This document shows positions 50,231 through 61,149 of a stretch of DNA of 64,000 bases, one piece after another. The position numbers and the translations under genes were made by a program. Source of the DNA: Gammaproteobacteria bacterium (GTDB lineage Bacteria; Pseudomonadota; Gammaproteobacteria; SZUA-140). The notes beneath the pieces were generated by a model. That model was not told the DNA's origin and made no database searches. It saw only the letters and a list, made by a program, of their open reading frames with translations. Position 1 is the stretch's first letter. Each line of letters starts with the position of its first letter. The DNA is taken from the NCBI GenBank assembly GCA_016712635.1, contig JADJQS010000012.1:1-64000 (forward strand). The letters are read 5' to 3'.

Positions 50231-52579
50231 TCACGCCGGCTGCACTGCGCGCGCGCCGGCGGTCTCCCGATACAGCGCCTCGATGACCTGGCCGTAGCTC
50301 AGGCCGGCATCGTTGTACGGTACCTGGACGCACAGGCGCACCTCGAAGCCGGCAGCGGCGAGCCGGGCGCAGACCCGTTCGGTCAGGAGCCGGTTCTGGA
50401 ACACCCCGCCGCCAAGGCCGACGGTGAACTCGCCAAAGCGCGCGCGCGCCGCCTTCGCCTGTGTGAGCAGGGCCTGTGCGAGGCTGGCATGAAACAGCCC
50501 CGCGCGGCGCGCGACGGTCAGCGCATCATCCGTCAGCATCGGCAGCAGCGGCGCCCAGTCCGCGATGTGCAGGTCGCCCGCCGCTGTTGTAAGCGGCAAA
50601 GGAATGAAATCGTCGGTAGGCTCCGCCGCCGCTTCCAGCAATGCGGGGCCGTGGCCTTCGTAGCTGGCGCGGGAGAGCCGGCCGGTCAGCGCCGCGGCGG
50701 CGTCGAACAGCCGCCCGACGGAGGACGTTGCCGGACAGTTGAGTCCCTGCTCCCAGGCGTGCCGCAGCAGCCCGCCGTCCTGCGGCGCGTGTCTCCACGG
50801 GAAACCGCTCTCCCAGCACAAGGACAGCGCGCTGCGCCACGGTTCGCGCGCGGCGCGTTCACCGCCGGGCAGGCGGAACGGGCGGAAGCTTGCCACGTGC
50901 CGCCAGTCGCCCGGATGCCCGAGCAGGGCCTCGCCGCCCCACAGTGTGCCGTCCGCGCCCAGGCCGAGACCGTCCCACGCGAACACCAGCCAGCGCCTCT
51001 CCGCCGGATGCTCGCCCGCCAGCGCCGCGGCGTGGGCGTGATGGTGGAATACCTCGAGGACAGGCAGCCCGCTTGCATGCGCCCAGCGGCGGCTGGCGTA
51101 GCCCGGATGGCGATCGCACACGACAGCCTGTGCCTCTACGCCATAGAGGGCCTGCAGATCCGCGATGGTGCGCTCGAAGGCCGCGCGGCTGCGCGGCGCC
51201 TCCAGGTCGCCGATGTGGGCGGAGATCACGACGCGCCGGTCCCAGGCCAGCGCGACGGTGCTCTTGATGTGGCCGCCCACCGCGAGCAGCGGGCGGCGCA
51301 GGGCGCAGGGCAGTTCGAGTTCCAGCGGACTGAGGCCGCGCCCGAGCCGCAGCGGACGCGCCGCGCCCGCAATGACGCGCAGCACGGGATCGTCCGCGCG
51401 GTGTGCGATCGGACGGTCATGATGCAGCCAGGCCTCGGCGACATGGCCCAGGCGCGGCGCGACCTCATCCTGCGTGGTCAGCACCGGCTCGCCGCTTGCA
51501 TTGGCGGAGGTCGCGATCAGGGGACCGCCTAAGCCGTCCAGCAACAGGTGGTGCAGCGGGCTGTAGGGAAGCATCGCGCCGATCTCGGACAGTCCGGGCG
51601 CGATCGCGTCCGGCAGATCCGTCGAAGGCGATTTCGCCGTCAGCAGGATCGGGCGGGCGGAGGAGCGCAGCGCCGCTTCATGCGCGGCGTCGATACGGAG
51701 GTGGCGGCGCGCCGAGGCCAGCGCGGCATCCTCCGGAAACATCACCGCCAGCGGCTTGTCGGGTCGATGTTTGTCACGACGCAGGCGGGCGATCGCGCCG
51801 GCGTCGCGCGCGTCGCACACGAGATGATAACCGCCGACGCCCTTGACGCCGACGATCATGCCCGCGCGCAAGGCGCTGATACAGGCGTCGAGCGCCTCCG
51901 CGTCCCGCGCGGCCGGCGCGCCGTCCCGGCCGGCGAACTCGAGGCGCGGCCCGCACGCATGGCAGCCGATCGGCTGCGCGTGGAAGCGACGGTCGTCCGG
52001 ATCGGCGTATTCGCGCGCGCATGCCGCGCAGAGCTGGAAGGCGCTCAGCGTGGTATGCGGCCGGTCATATGGCAGGCGGTCGATCGCGGTAAAACGCGGC
52101 CCGCAGGCGGTGCAGTTGATGAAGGGATGGCGATAGCGCCGGTCGGCCGGGTCGCGCAGTTCGGCGAGGCAGACCGGGCAGGGCGGCAGATCGGGAGGCA
52201 AGTGGACATCGTGCGGCGAGTGTTCCCGGCTCGCACGGATGGAGAAGCCGCGCACCGGCTGCACTTCGGCGCCGGCAGCGGAGATCAGCTGCGGGCGTGC
52301 CAGCGGCGGGGCCTCCAGCAGCAGTGCGGCGCCGAAGGCCTCGAGCCGGGTCGGCCGACCCTGCGCGAGGATTTCAACGCGGCCGTGTTCATTCCTGATC
52401 CATCCCTCGATGTCGAACCGGCCGGCGAGGCGGTAGACGAAGGGGCGATAGCCCACGCCCTGTACCCGCCCGCCGATCACCCAGCGCCGGGCGATGCGTT
52501 CATGAGTCGTCGTCGGCTCCGGGAGGGGTGGCTCATCTGCGTCCGGTCGGATGTGTGTGCTCGTCAGGTGGCCTACCAT
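50231..52579 (-). CDS. hypF: carbamoyltransferase HypF
   Basis: This 782-residue protein has an N-terminal acylphosphatase domain (GGRVQGVGYRPFVYRLA), two zinc-finger-like motifs CPVCLAELRDPADRRY and CTACGPRF with CHACGPRLE, a YrdC-like domain (SALRAGMIVGVKGVGGYHLV), and the Kae1-like carbamoyl transferase domain with VGGHIKSTVALAWDRRVVIS, HHHAHAAALAGEH and GGGVFQNRLLTERVC. It makes the carbamoyl adenylate and hands it to HypE. It is the first gene of hypFE. Confidence 0.95.
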   Translation of the reverse strand: MVGHLTSTHIRPDADEPPLPEPTTTHERIARRWVIGGRVQGVGYRPFVYRLAGRFDIEGWIRNEHGRVEILAQGRPTRLEAFGAALLLEAPPLARPQLISAAGAEVQPVRGFSIRASREHSPHDVHLPPDLPPCPVCLAELRDPADRRYRHPFINCTACGPRFTAIDRLPYDRPHTTLSAFQLCAACAREYADPDDRRFHAQPIGCHACGPRLEFAGRDGAPAARDAEALDACISALRAGMIVGVKGVGGYHLVCDARDAGAIARLRRDKHRPDKPLAVMFPEDAALASARRHLRIDAAHEAALRSSARPILLTAKSPSTDLPDAIAPGLSEIGAMLPYSPLHHLLLDGLGGPLIATSANASGEPVLTTQDEVAPRLGHVAEAWLHHDRPIAHRADDPVLRVIAGAARPLRLGRGLSPLELELPCALRRPLLAVGGHIKSTVALAWDRRVVISAHIGDLEAPRSRAAFERTIADLQALYGVEAQAVVCDRHPGYASRRWAHASGLPVLEVFHHHAHAAALAGEHPAERRWLVFAWDGLGLGADGTLWGGEALLGHPGDWRHVASFRPFRLPGGERAAREPWRSALSLCWESGFPWRHAPQDGGLLRHAWEQGLNCPATSSVGRLFDAAAALTGRLSRASYEGHGPALLEAAAEPTDDFIPLPLTTAAGDLHIADWAPLLPMLTDDALTVARRAGLFHASLAQALLTQAKAARARFGEFTVGLGGGVFQNRLLTERVCARLAAAGFEVRLCVQVPYNDAGLSYGQVIEALYRETAGARAVQPA

Positions 52580-52774
52580 GCTACCGCATCTACCCGGCGG
52601 CGCATCGCGGCAGTTCGATTATGCGGATTATTGAGCAGTAATTCATTTAGTTGTTTCAATTTCATCATGACAGGTCGAGTTGTCGGGCAGGGCCGTTTCC
52701 ACACCGGCTGCGAGGCAGGCTATGATCAGGGACGGCGGGATCCCGAATCACCAAACCATGATGCGAGGCGAGGA

Positions 52775-52984
52775 ATGAGCGAGCATGTCTACAAGCTGAT
52801 CGAATTGACCGGTTCTTCCCGTCAGGGGATCGAACCTGCGATAGAAAATGCCGTCACGCGCGCGGCGAAGACCGTGCGCAATATGCGCTGGTTCGAGGTC
52901 ATCAACATGCGGGGGCACATCGAGAACGGCAAGGTCGCGCATTACCAGGTGACCATCAAGGTCGGCTTCACGCTGGAAGACTGA
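52775..52984 (+). CDS. dodecin (flavin-binding) family protein
   Basis: This 69-residue protein follows a GAGGCGAGG site. It has the dodecin pattern: MSEHVYKLIELTGSS, RQGIEPAIENAVTRAAKTV, RWFEVINMRGHIENGKVAHY and a final IKVGFTLED strand. Dodecins form 12-mer shells that store FMN, FAD or CoA. It is divergent from hypF and, with archease, is in the same direction. Confidence 0.92.
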   Translation: MSEHVYKLIELTGSSRQGIEPAIENAVTRAAKTVRNMRWFEVINMRGHIENGKVAHYQVTIKVGFTLED

Positions 52985-53012
52985 GCCGTCCGGTCCCGGC
53001 CGCGCGCAGCCC

Positions 53013-53465
53013 GTGATCACCGACATGGCCGGGCCGGGCTCCCAGGTAGTACCGCGCTGGGAACATTTTTCCCATGAGGCCGATATCGGCCTGCGCGGCA
53101 TGGGGCGCACCCTGGCGGAGGCTTTCGAGCAGGCGGCGCTGGCCCTGACGGCGGTGATCGTCGACCCGGCCGACGTCGCGACCCGCGAGCAACTTCAAAT
53201 CCGGTGCGAGGCACCGGACGACGAGCTGCTGCTGGTGGAATGGCTGAACGCCTTGATCTATGAGATGGCAACGCGCCGCATGCTGTTCGGGCGCTTCGAG
53301 GTTGAGATCGATGCGCACCGCCTGCACGCGCGGGCGTGGGGAGAGCCGGTGGAGGTCGCGCGCCATCAACCCACCGTTGAGGTGAAGGGGGCGACCTACA
53401 CCGCGCTCAGGGTGGCGGCGGAAGCGCAGGGCGTGTGGCTGGCGCAGTGCGTGGCCGACGTCTGA
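53013..53465 (+). CDS. archease
   Basis: This 150-residue archease has RWEHFSHEADIGLRGMG with the conserved metal-binding HEADIG Asp region, LLVEWLNALIYEM and PTVEVKGATYTALRV. It activates the RNA ligase RtcB by promoting the guanylylation cycle and Mn/GTP turnover. The rtcB gene follows after 31 bp in the same direction, the functional pair. Confidence 0.9.
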   Translation: MITDMAGPGSQVVPRWEHFSHEADIGLRGMGRTLAEAFEQAALALTAVIVDPADVATREQLQIRCEAPDDELLLVEWLNALIYEMATRRMLFGRFEVEIDAHRLHARAWGEPVEVARHQPTVEVKGATYTALRVAAEAQGVWLAQCVADV

Positions 53466-53496
53466 ACGGCATAACCGACGGGAAAATCACCCTACC

Positions 53497-54927
<1,431 letters not shown>

Positions 54928-54935
54928 AACGCCGT

Positions 54936-55280
54936 TCAGCCGTCGCCGTAGAGCCGGTCGGTGCGTGCGGCCAGGATGAAGTCGTTGCGGTGCAGCCCCT
55001 TGATCTTGTGCGACCACCAGGTGACGGTCACCTTGCCCCAGGCGGTCTGGATGTCGGGGTGGTGGAACTCCTTTTCGGCCAGCATCCCGACCTTGACAGT
55101 GAAGGCGAGCGCGTCGACGAAATTGCGGAAGCTGTACGCACGCTCGAGCTGATCGATGCCGTCACGCGTGACGATACGCCAGGCGGGGATCTGGGGCTGG
55201 AATTCGGCGATCTCTTCCGGCGTCACCGTTGGCGCACCGGCGCGGCATGCCTCGCATTTGATCTCGGCCAGTCCTGTCAT
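54936..55280 (-). CDS. 4a-hydroxytetrahydrobiopterin dehydratase
   Basis: The start at 55280 follows GGAGGG and gives 114 residues. It is a pterin-4a-carbinolamine dehydratase: FRNFVDALAFTVKVGMLAEK, EFHHPDIQTAWGKVTVTWW and HNDFILAA-like HRNDFILAART. The HHPD motif carries the catalytic His pair. It recycles the cofactor of aromatic amino-acid hydroxylases, or helps in molybdopterin-related work. It is convergent with rtcB, with eight bases between. Confidence 0.92.
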   Translation of the reverse strand: MTGLAEIKCEACRAGAPTVTPEEIAEFQPQIPAWRIVTRDGIDQLERAYSFRNFVDALAFTVKVGMLAEKEFHHPDIQTAWGKVTVTWWSHKIKGLHRNDFILAARTDRLYGDG

Positions 55281-55526
55281 TGCGCCCTCCCGTATTGTCC
55301 GTCGCGGCGATGGAGTCTGATATGATCCCTGCGCGAGCGTCGCGCGCAGGCCTGTTAGTATAGGCAGTGGCACGTGCCGTGTGAATCGCGATGCATATTA
55401 TTCGACATGAGAAATAACATGTAACTGAATAATATATATCGTTATAACTTCATGTAATTTTCTCCAGTTCCAGCGCCGGCGTTGGTCAATGTGCGCCAGA
55501 ATTAGCGCTGGCCGTATCTCTGTGGT
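55281..55526. other. divergent intergenic region before the Lon-family gene
   Basis: These 246 bp contain an A+T-rich centre (about 55390-55460), with stretches such as AATATATATCG, that probably holds the promoters of the pterin dehydratase (minus) and Lon-family (plus) genes. No gene is visible. Confidence 0.35.
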
Positions 55527-55541
55527 GTGAAAAGGATGGGC

Positions 55542-57962
55542 ATGGATCGATTGAAGGAACTGGCGCCCGAGGCGCTGTACAGGCGTTGCGACCCGGCGCA
55601 GTTCAGCTTCGAGACCACGGCGGAACTCAGCGGCGGCGGGATCATCGGGCAGGAGCGGGCGATGGAGGCGCTGCAGTTCGGTGTCGGGATCCGCCGCGAG
55701 GGTTACAACCTGTTCGTGCTCGGCCCTCCGGGCATCGGCAAATATTCCGTGGTGCGCCACTACCTCGAGAGCAGCGCCGGGACGGCACCGCCGCCGCCGG
55801 ACTGGTGTTACCTGCACAACTTCGAACGGCCGGACAGGCCGCGTGCCGTCAGGCTGCCCGCCGGGCGCGGACAGGCCCTGCGCAAGGACATGGAACAGCT
55901 CGTGGATGACCTGCGCAACGTCATCCCGGTCAGCTTCGAGACCGAGGAATACCATACACGTGTGCGCGAGATCGAGGAGGCGTTCAAGGATCAGCGCGAA
56001 CAGGCGCTGGCCGAGCTTTCCGGCGAGACCGAGTCGCGCGGCATTGCACTGATACGGACACCCGGAGGGTTTGCCTTCGCCCCCGTGCGCGACGGCGAGG
56101 TGATCAAGCCCGAGGATTTCGAGCGCCTGCCGGACGAGGAGAAGCAGCGCATCGAGTCCGCGGTGGAGGAACTGCAGGGCAAGCTGGCCAACATCCTGCG
56201 CCAGACGCCGAAGTGGCAGCGCGAATCCCGCGACAGGATCAAGGCGCTCGACCGGGAGGTGGCCCTGTTCGCCGTCGGACACCTGATCGAAGAGGTGAAG
56301 AAGAAATACCGTGACATCGACGCGGTGCCGGAGCATCTCGATGCGGTGCAGAACGACGTGATCGAGCACCTGCATGAATTTCGCAGCCAGGAGGAGGCGC
56401 CGAACATCCTCGGCATCGCACTGACCGAAAAGCCCTCATTTCGCCGCTACACGGTGAATCCGCTGATAGACAACGGTAGCGTGCAGGGCGTTCCCGTGAT
56501 CTATGAAGATACGCCGCTCTACCAGAACCTGGTCGGGCGGGTGGAGCATCTGACCCACATGGGCGCGCTGGTGACCGATTTCACGCTGATCAAGCCGGGT
56601 GCGCTGCACCGCGCCAATGGCGGTTACCTGATCCTCGACGCCAAGAAGCTGCTGACCGAGCCCTACGCATGGGAGGGCCTGAAGCGCGCCCTGTACGCGC
56701 GCGAGGTGCGCATCCAGTCGCTCGGGCAGATCTACAGCTACGTGAGCACCGTATCCCTCGATCCCGAGCCCATACCGATTGATCTCAAGGTGGTCCTGCT
56801 GGGTGACCGCTACCTCTATTATCTGCTGCAGGCCTACGATCCCGATTTCATCGAGCTGTTCAAGGTGACGGCCGAGTTCGAGGACCGTGTCGAGCGCACG
56901 CAGGAGAACAACCGCCTGTATGCCGGGATGCTGGCCACGCTGGCGCAGCGCGAGGGGCTCCATCCTCTCGACCGGTCCGCGGTGGCGCGCATCATCGAGC
57001 ATTGCGCGCGGCAGGCGGAAGACGCGGAACGGCTGTCCATCCACATGCTGGGCACGAACGACCTGCTGCGCGAGGCGGACTACTGGGCGCGGCAGGCCGC
57101 GCGCGCGGTGATCACGCGCGCCGATGTGCAGCATGCGATCGACATGCAGATCCGCCGCGTGGACCGGATTCGCGGGCAGGTGCAGGAAAACATCCTGCGC
57201 AACCTGATCCTGATCGACACTTCAGGCGCACAGGTCGGCCAGGTGAACGCCCTCTCGGTCATCGACCTCGGCAATTTCAGCTTCGCCCAGCCGACGCGCG
57301 TCACCGCCAGCGCGCGCATGGGGGAGGGTGAGGTCATCGACGTCGAGCGCGAGGCGGAGCTCGGCGGGTCGATCCACTCGAAAGGCGTCATGATCCTCAC
57401 CTCGCTGCTTGCCGCGCGTTATGCGCAGGACCGCCCGCTCTCGCTCTCGGCGAGCCTGGTGTTCGAGCAATCGTACGGCATCATCGACGGCGACAGCGCA
57501 TCCGTCGCCGAATTCAGCGCGCTGCTGTCCATACTGTCGGGCGCGCCGATCGAACAGCGGCTTGCGGTGACCGGTTCGGTGAACCAGCACGGGCAGGTCC
57601 AGGCGATCGGCGGCGCGAACCAGAAGATCGAGGGTTTCTTCGACATCTGCCGCGCGCGCGGCCTGGACGGCACGCACGGCGTGATCATCCCGGCGTCGAA
57701 TACGGCGCACCTGATGCTGCGCGAGGACGTCGTCGAGGCCGTGCGCGGAGGCCTGTTCCACGTCTATCCGGTCGAGACCGCCGACGAGGCGGTCACCCTG
57801 CTGACCGGCGTTCCCGCCGGGGTGCGTGACGCGCATGGCGACTATCCGGCCGGGAGCGTGAATGGTCGGGTCGAGGCGCGCCTGCGCGATTTCGCGGATC
57901 TGCGCCACGAGTTCGCCAAACCGGTTCCGGACGGACATGACCATGACGACACCGCCGCTTGA
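55542..57962 (+). CDS. Lon-family ATP-dependent protease (LonB-like, AAA_32/Lon_C)
   Basis: The chosen start at 55542 (MDRLKELAPEALYRRCD) has AAGGA five bases upstream; starts at 55536 or 55527 (GTG) are alternatives. The protein is 806 residues. It has an N-terminal Walker-like LFVLGPPGIGKYSVVR, a coiled-coil insertion (about 150-280), a Walker B-like region GGYLILDAKKLL, then the Lon C-terminal proteolytic domain with GDSASVAEFSALLSI (catalytic Ser) and GGANQKIEGFFDIC (Lys dyad). It degrades damaged proteins. It is followed by a universal-stress-like gene with a four-base gap. Confidence 0.9.
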   Translation: MDRLKELAPEALYRRCDPAQFSFETTAELSGGGIIGQERAMEALQFGVGIRREGYNLFVLGPPGIGKYSVVRHYLESSAGTAPPPPDWCYLHNFERPDRPRAVRLPAGRGQALRKDMEQLVDDLRNVIPVSFETEEYHTRVREIEEAFKDQREQALAELSGETESRGIALIRTPGGFAFAPVRDGEVIKPEDFERLPDEEKQRIESAVEELQGKLANILRQTPKWQRESRDRIKALDREVALFAVGHLIEEVKKKYRDIDAVPEHLDAVQNDVIEHLHEFRSQEEAPNILGIALTEKPSFRRYTVNPLIDNGSVQGVPVIYEDTPLYQNLVGRVEHLTHMGALVTDFTLIKPGALHRANGGYLILDAKKLLTEPYAWEGLKRALYAREVRIQSLGQIYSYVSTVSLDPEPIPIDLKVVLLGDRYLYYLLQAYDPDFIELFKVTAEFEDRVERTQENNRLYAGMLATLAQREGLHPLDRSAVARIIEHCARQAEDAERLSIHMLGTNDLLREADYWARQAARAVITRADVQHAIDMQIRRVDRIRGQVQENILRNLILIDTSGAQVGQVNALSVIDLGNFSFAQPTRVTASARMGEGEVIDVEREAELGGSIHSKGVMILTSLLAARYAQDRPLSLSASLVFEQSYGIIDGDSASVAEFSALLSILSGAPIEQRLAVTGSVNQHGQVQAIGGANQKIEGFFDICRARGLDGTHGVIIPASNTAHLMLREDVVEAVRGGLFHVYPVETADEAVTLLTGVPAGVRDAHGDYPAGSVNGRVEARLRDFADLRHEFAKPVPDGHDHDDTAA

Positions 57963-57966
57963 GGCG

Positions 57967-58773
57967 ATGTTCAAGCGCATCCTGCTGCCGCTGGACGCCG
58001 GCGCGGCGGACGCCGCAAGCCTGGAGGCGGCCATCCGTCTCGCCGCGCGTTTCCGCGCCGAGGTCGTCGGGATATTCGTCGAGGACGAGGATCTGATGCG
58101 CCTCGCGGCGCTGCCGTTCGCGCGCGAGACAGCCCCCCTGTCCGCAGTGACACGCCGGCTCGATCCCGACGCCATGGCGCGTGCCCTGCGCGCACGCGCG
58201 GAAGTCCTGCGCGCCCGGCTGCAGGAGCGGGCGCTGGAGGCGCAGGTGGCATGGTCGTTCCGCGTAGTGCAGAGCGGGTTGCTGGCGGAGCAGCTCGATG
58301 AATCCGTGGCCAGCGATCTCCTGATACTGGAAATCGGCGGCCGCCGGACGGTCCGCGTGACCGGGCGCATCTTCTCCCGCGGCGCATGCACCGTCTGGCT
58401 GCGCCGCGCGTTTGTCGCAGACGGACGACCGGTCGTCGCGCTGTTCGACGACTCCCCCTCGAACCGGCGTGTGCTCGCGGTCGCGAGCCAGTTCGCGCAC
58501 CGCGACGGCAAGCACCTGCTCGTAATGGTGTCCGCCGGAGACCAGGCGGAATTCGAACGCCGGGCCGGACAGGCTGGCGAAGCGCTTGCCGCGGACGGCG
58601 TGGAGGCGGAGTTCCAGCCGCTCGCGCGCGAGGCGGCGACGGATCTGATCCAGGTCGTGGCGGCAGCCCGGGGCAAGCTGCTGGTGATCGGACGCGACAG
58701 TCCGCTGGCCTCGGGCGCGGCCTATCAGCGCCTGCTGGAGAATCTGCCCTGTGAGGTCGTTCTGGCGGGCTAG
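57967..58773 (+). CDS. two-domain universal stress protein-like (UspA family)
   Basis: The start at 57967 (MFKRILLPLDAGAADAASL) lies four bases after the Lon stop and gives 268 residues; an upstream ATG at 57937 would overlap the Lon gene. It has a tandem Usp-like arrangement: the N-terminal strand FKRILLPLDAGA, AARFRAEVVGIFVEDED, and a second half that begins VVALFDDSPSNRRVLAVASQ with LLVIGRDSPLASGAAYQRLL. The usual GxxGxxxxxxxxxGS nucleotide loop is weak, so ATP binding is doubtful. Its stop overlaps the end of pcm by four bases (convergent). Confidence 0.7.
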   Translation: MFKRILLPLDAGAADAASLEAAIRLAARFRAEVVGIFVEDEDLMRLAALPFARETAPLSAVTRRLDPDAMARALRARAEVLRARLQERALEAQVAWSFRVVQSGLLAEQLDESVASDLLILEIGGRRTVRVTGRIFSRGACTVWLRRAFVADGRPVVALFDDSPSNRRVLAVASQFAHRDGKHLLVMVSAGDQAEFERRAGQAGEALAADGVEAEFQPLAREAATDLIQVVAAARGKLLVIGRDSPLASGAAYQRLLENLPCEVVLAG

Positions 58774-59480
58774 TGCGGCTGCGCTGCGTCCGCCCCGGCC
58801 GTTCCGGCGTCCACCAGCGGGACGAAGGCCACGGGCAGGATGCTGCGGCGGTGGATCTCACCGGCCGCGTCCCTGGTGATCAGCACCAGGTCCTGCGTCG
58901 CGTAACGCTGGCCGACCGGGATCATCATGCGGCCGCCGGGTTTCAGCTGGTCGAGCAGCGCCGGCGGGATTTCGGGCGCGGCGGCGGTGACGATGACGGC
59001 GTCGTAGGGCGCGTGCGCCTCCCAGCCCCGATGGCCGTCGCCGGTGCGCAGCTCGACGTTGCGATAGCCGAGCTGTTCGAGGTGAGCACGCGCCGTGCGC
59101 GCGAGTTCCGGCAGGTTTTCCACGCTGTAGACCTTCTGCGCAAGCTGCGCCAGAACCGCGGCCTGGTAGCCCGAGCCGGTGCCGATCTCGAGCACCACGT
59201 CGCCGGGCTGCAGGTCGAGCATGTCGGTCATCAGGGCGACGATGAAGGGCTGCGAAATCGTCTGTCCGAGACCGATCGAGAGCGGACGGTTTTCGTAGGC
59301 GAAGGGCTCCATTTCGCGCGGCACGAAGCGGTGGCGCGGCACGGCATCCAGCGCGGCGAGGACGCGCGGGGACAGCGTGTCGCGTCCGGTGGCGACGGCG
59401 CAGCTGCGCATGTCCGCCTCGATCTCCTCCAGCATGCGCCGCCGCGCGCGCACAAGCTTTGCCTCAGGCATGGGCCGCAT
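58770..59480 (-). CDS. pcm: protein-L-isoaspartate O-methyltransferase
   Basis: This 236-residue repair methyltransferase adds a methyl group to isoaspartyl residues in aged proteins. Motif I is VVLEIGTGSGYQAAVLAQLA. The family signature PLSIGLGQTISQPFIVALM and the C-terminal HAPYDAVIVTAAAPEIP are present. A start three codons later (59471) is possible. It is 6 bp after the uspA-like gene on the same strand, a stress-repair pairing. Confidence 0.94.
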   Translation of the reverse strand: MRPMPEAKLVRARRRMLEEIEADMRSCAVATGRDTLSPRVLAALDAVPRHRFVPREMEPFAYENRPLSIGLGQTISQPFIVALMTDMLDLQPGDVVLEIGTGSGYQAAVLAQLAQKVYSVENLPELARTARAHLEQLGYRNVELRTGDGHRGWEAHAPYDAVIVTAAAPEIPPALLDQLKPGGRMMIPVGQRYATQDLVLITRDAAGEIHRRSILPVAFVPLVDAGTAGADAAQPH

Positions 59481-59486
59481 CCGGTT

Positions 59487-59930
59487 TCACGACCTGATGC
59501 GCACGGCGAGGACGTCGCAGGCGGCGTGATTCAGCACGGAGCTCGCCGTACTGCCGAGCAGACGCCCCAGACCGTGCCTGCCGTGGGATCCGAGCACGAT
59601 CAGATCCACGCTGTGGGCGTCGGCAAAATCCACGATCTCCTGATGCGGCGCCCCGAGGCGAACATGCCGCGTCATGCCTGCGGAAGATTCGATCTTTCGT
59701 GCAAAGGCCTCCAGGGACAATTCTCCGCGCCTGATCAGCTCGTCCTCGTCCACCAGCAGGGCGGGTGAGGGGAGGAGGTCGTCGGCGAAGCCGAGCGGAG
59801 GGAGGAAATCGACCACGTGCAGCAGGCTCATCACGGCCGAGTTCTGCCGGGCGATCGCGGCGGCGCGGCGGGCGACCTGCGCCGAGGCCTCGGAGAAGTC
59901 GACGGCGATCAGGAGATGGCTGTAGTGCAT
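59487..59930 (-). CDS. universal stress protein (UspA family)
   Basis: This 147-residue single-domain Usp has HLLIAVDFSEASAQVARRAA and the ATP-binding loop VLGSHGRHGLGRLLGSTAS, followed by LNHAACDVLAVR. The G-x2-G-x9-GS/T loop is intact, so nucleotide binding is likely. It forms an operon with pcm and is upstream of it. Confidence 0.92.
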   Translation of the reverse strand: MHYSHLLIAVDFSEASAQVARRAAAIARQNSAVMSLLHVVDFLPPLGFADDLLPSPALLVDEDELIRRGELSLEAFARKIESSAGMTRHVRLGAPHQEIVDFADAHSVDLIVLGSHGRHGLGRLLGSTASSVLNHAACDVLAVRIRS

Positions 59931-60009
59931 GGGTGTACCCTCAGGGCTGATGGTTTACGGACGCGATCCCATTTCAACAGCTTCGACCGGCCGGGGCAAT
60001 CGGCCCGCG

Positions 60010-61149
60010 TCATGCGCCGGCCTCCGCCCCGGCAGGCCGGCGGGACTGCCGGCGCACGCCTGCCGCCCACCAGATCCGGCAGGCGCCCTCGTCGGACACC
60101 ATGCAGGGGCCGACCGGCGTGTGCGGAGTGCAGCCGCGGCCGTACAGCGCACACGCATCGGGTGCGATGCGTCCGAGCACGACGCGCGCGCAATCGCAGC
60201 CGGGCGGCATTTCCCCCGCGCGGCGCCGCGAACGGTCCAGTTCGACGCGGAAGTGCCGGCGCGCATCCAGCCGTGACCAGGCGGGGCGGAGGCGGTAGCC
60301 GGAGTGCGGGATCACTCCGATGCCGCGCCAGCTGGCGTCGGCGATTTCCATGACTTCGTCCAGGCAGCGGCGTGCCCCCGGGTTGCCGCCGGGCCGCACG
60401 GTTTCCGCATAGGCGTTGTCGACGAAGCAGCGCCGCTCCAGTGCCTGGCGCAGGACCGAATAGATGCCCGCCAGCAGCGAGGCGGTGGTGAATCCCGCGA
60501 CGGCCACCGGCAGGCCGTGGCGTTCGGCGACGAATTCCCATTCCTCCGGTCCCATCACCGTCGCCACGTGTCCCGGCGCGATCAGGGCGTCGATGCCGGC
60601 CGTGCCGGTTTCGAGCAGCATGGCCACCGCGGGCCAGGTGCGCCGGCAGGACAGCAGGAGCGTGAGATTGTCCGGCACCCCCTGCAGCAGCGCCGCCGTC
60701 ACCGGCGCGGTGGTGGTTTCGAATCCGGTGGCGAAGAACACCACATGCCGGCCGGCGTTTTCACGCGCGATCGCGACGGCCTCCTGCGGCGAGGCGACGG
60801 GGCGGACATCGGCCCCCGCGGCGCGCGCCTCGGCGAGTGAGCGCAGATCCCCGCGGACGGAGTTGGCGGGCACTCGCAGCATGTCGCCGAAGGCGACCAG
60901 CGTGATGTCGGGGCGTCGCGCCAGTTCGATGGCGGCGTGGATGTCCTCCTCCGGACAGATGCACACGGGGCAGCCGGGGCCGGGGATCAGTTCGATTGCC
61001 GCGGGCAGGACCGTGCGCAGGCCTCCCATGGTCAGCGCGCGCTCGTGTCCGCCGCAGACGTTCATGATGCGAAAGGGGCCGGGCATGGGCAGTCCGCGGA
61101 TGCGTTCCAGCCACCCGGCGGCCTCGTCCCGTGGGGGCGTCGTGTTCAT
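60010..61149 (-). CDS. hypD: hydrogenase maturation protein HypD
   Basis: From the ATG at 61149 (overlapping the hypA stop) the protein is 379 residues. This [4Fe-4S] protein works with HypC to load Fe(CN)2CO. Motifs are FRIMNVCGGHERALTMGGLR, IELIPGPGCPVCICPEED, VVFFATGFETTTAPVTAAL, and a C-terminal CxC/Cys cluster (PPGCDCARVVLGRIAPDAC, GRGCTPHTPVGPCMVS). It has an open frame 42 codons further upstream that is out of family range. Confidence 0.95.
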   Translation of the reverse strand: MNTTPPRDEAAGWLERIRGLPMPGPFRIMNVCGGHERALTMGGLRTVLPAAIELIPGPGCPVCICPEEDIHAAIELARRPDITLVAFGDMLRVPANSVRGDLRSLAEARAAGADVRPVASPQEAVAIARENAGRHVVFFATGFETTTAPVTAALLQGVPDNLTLLLSCRRTWPAVAMLLETGTAGIDALIAPGHVATVMGPEEWEFVAERHGLPVAVAGFTTASLLAGIYSVLRQALERRCFVDNAYAETVRPGGNPGARRCLDEVMEIADASWRGIGVIPHSGYRLRPAWSRLDARRHFRVELDRSRRRAGEMPPGCDCARVVLGRIAPDACALYGRGCTPHTPVGPCMVSDEGACRIWWAAGVRRQSRRPAGAEAGA

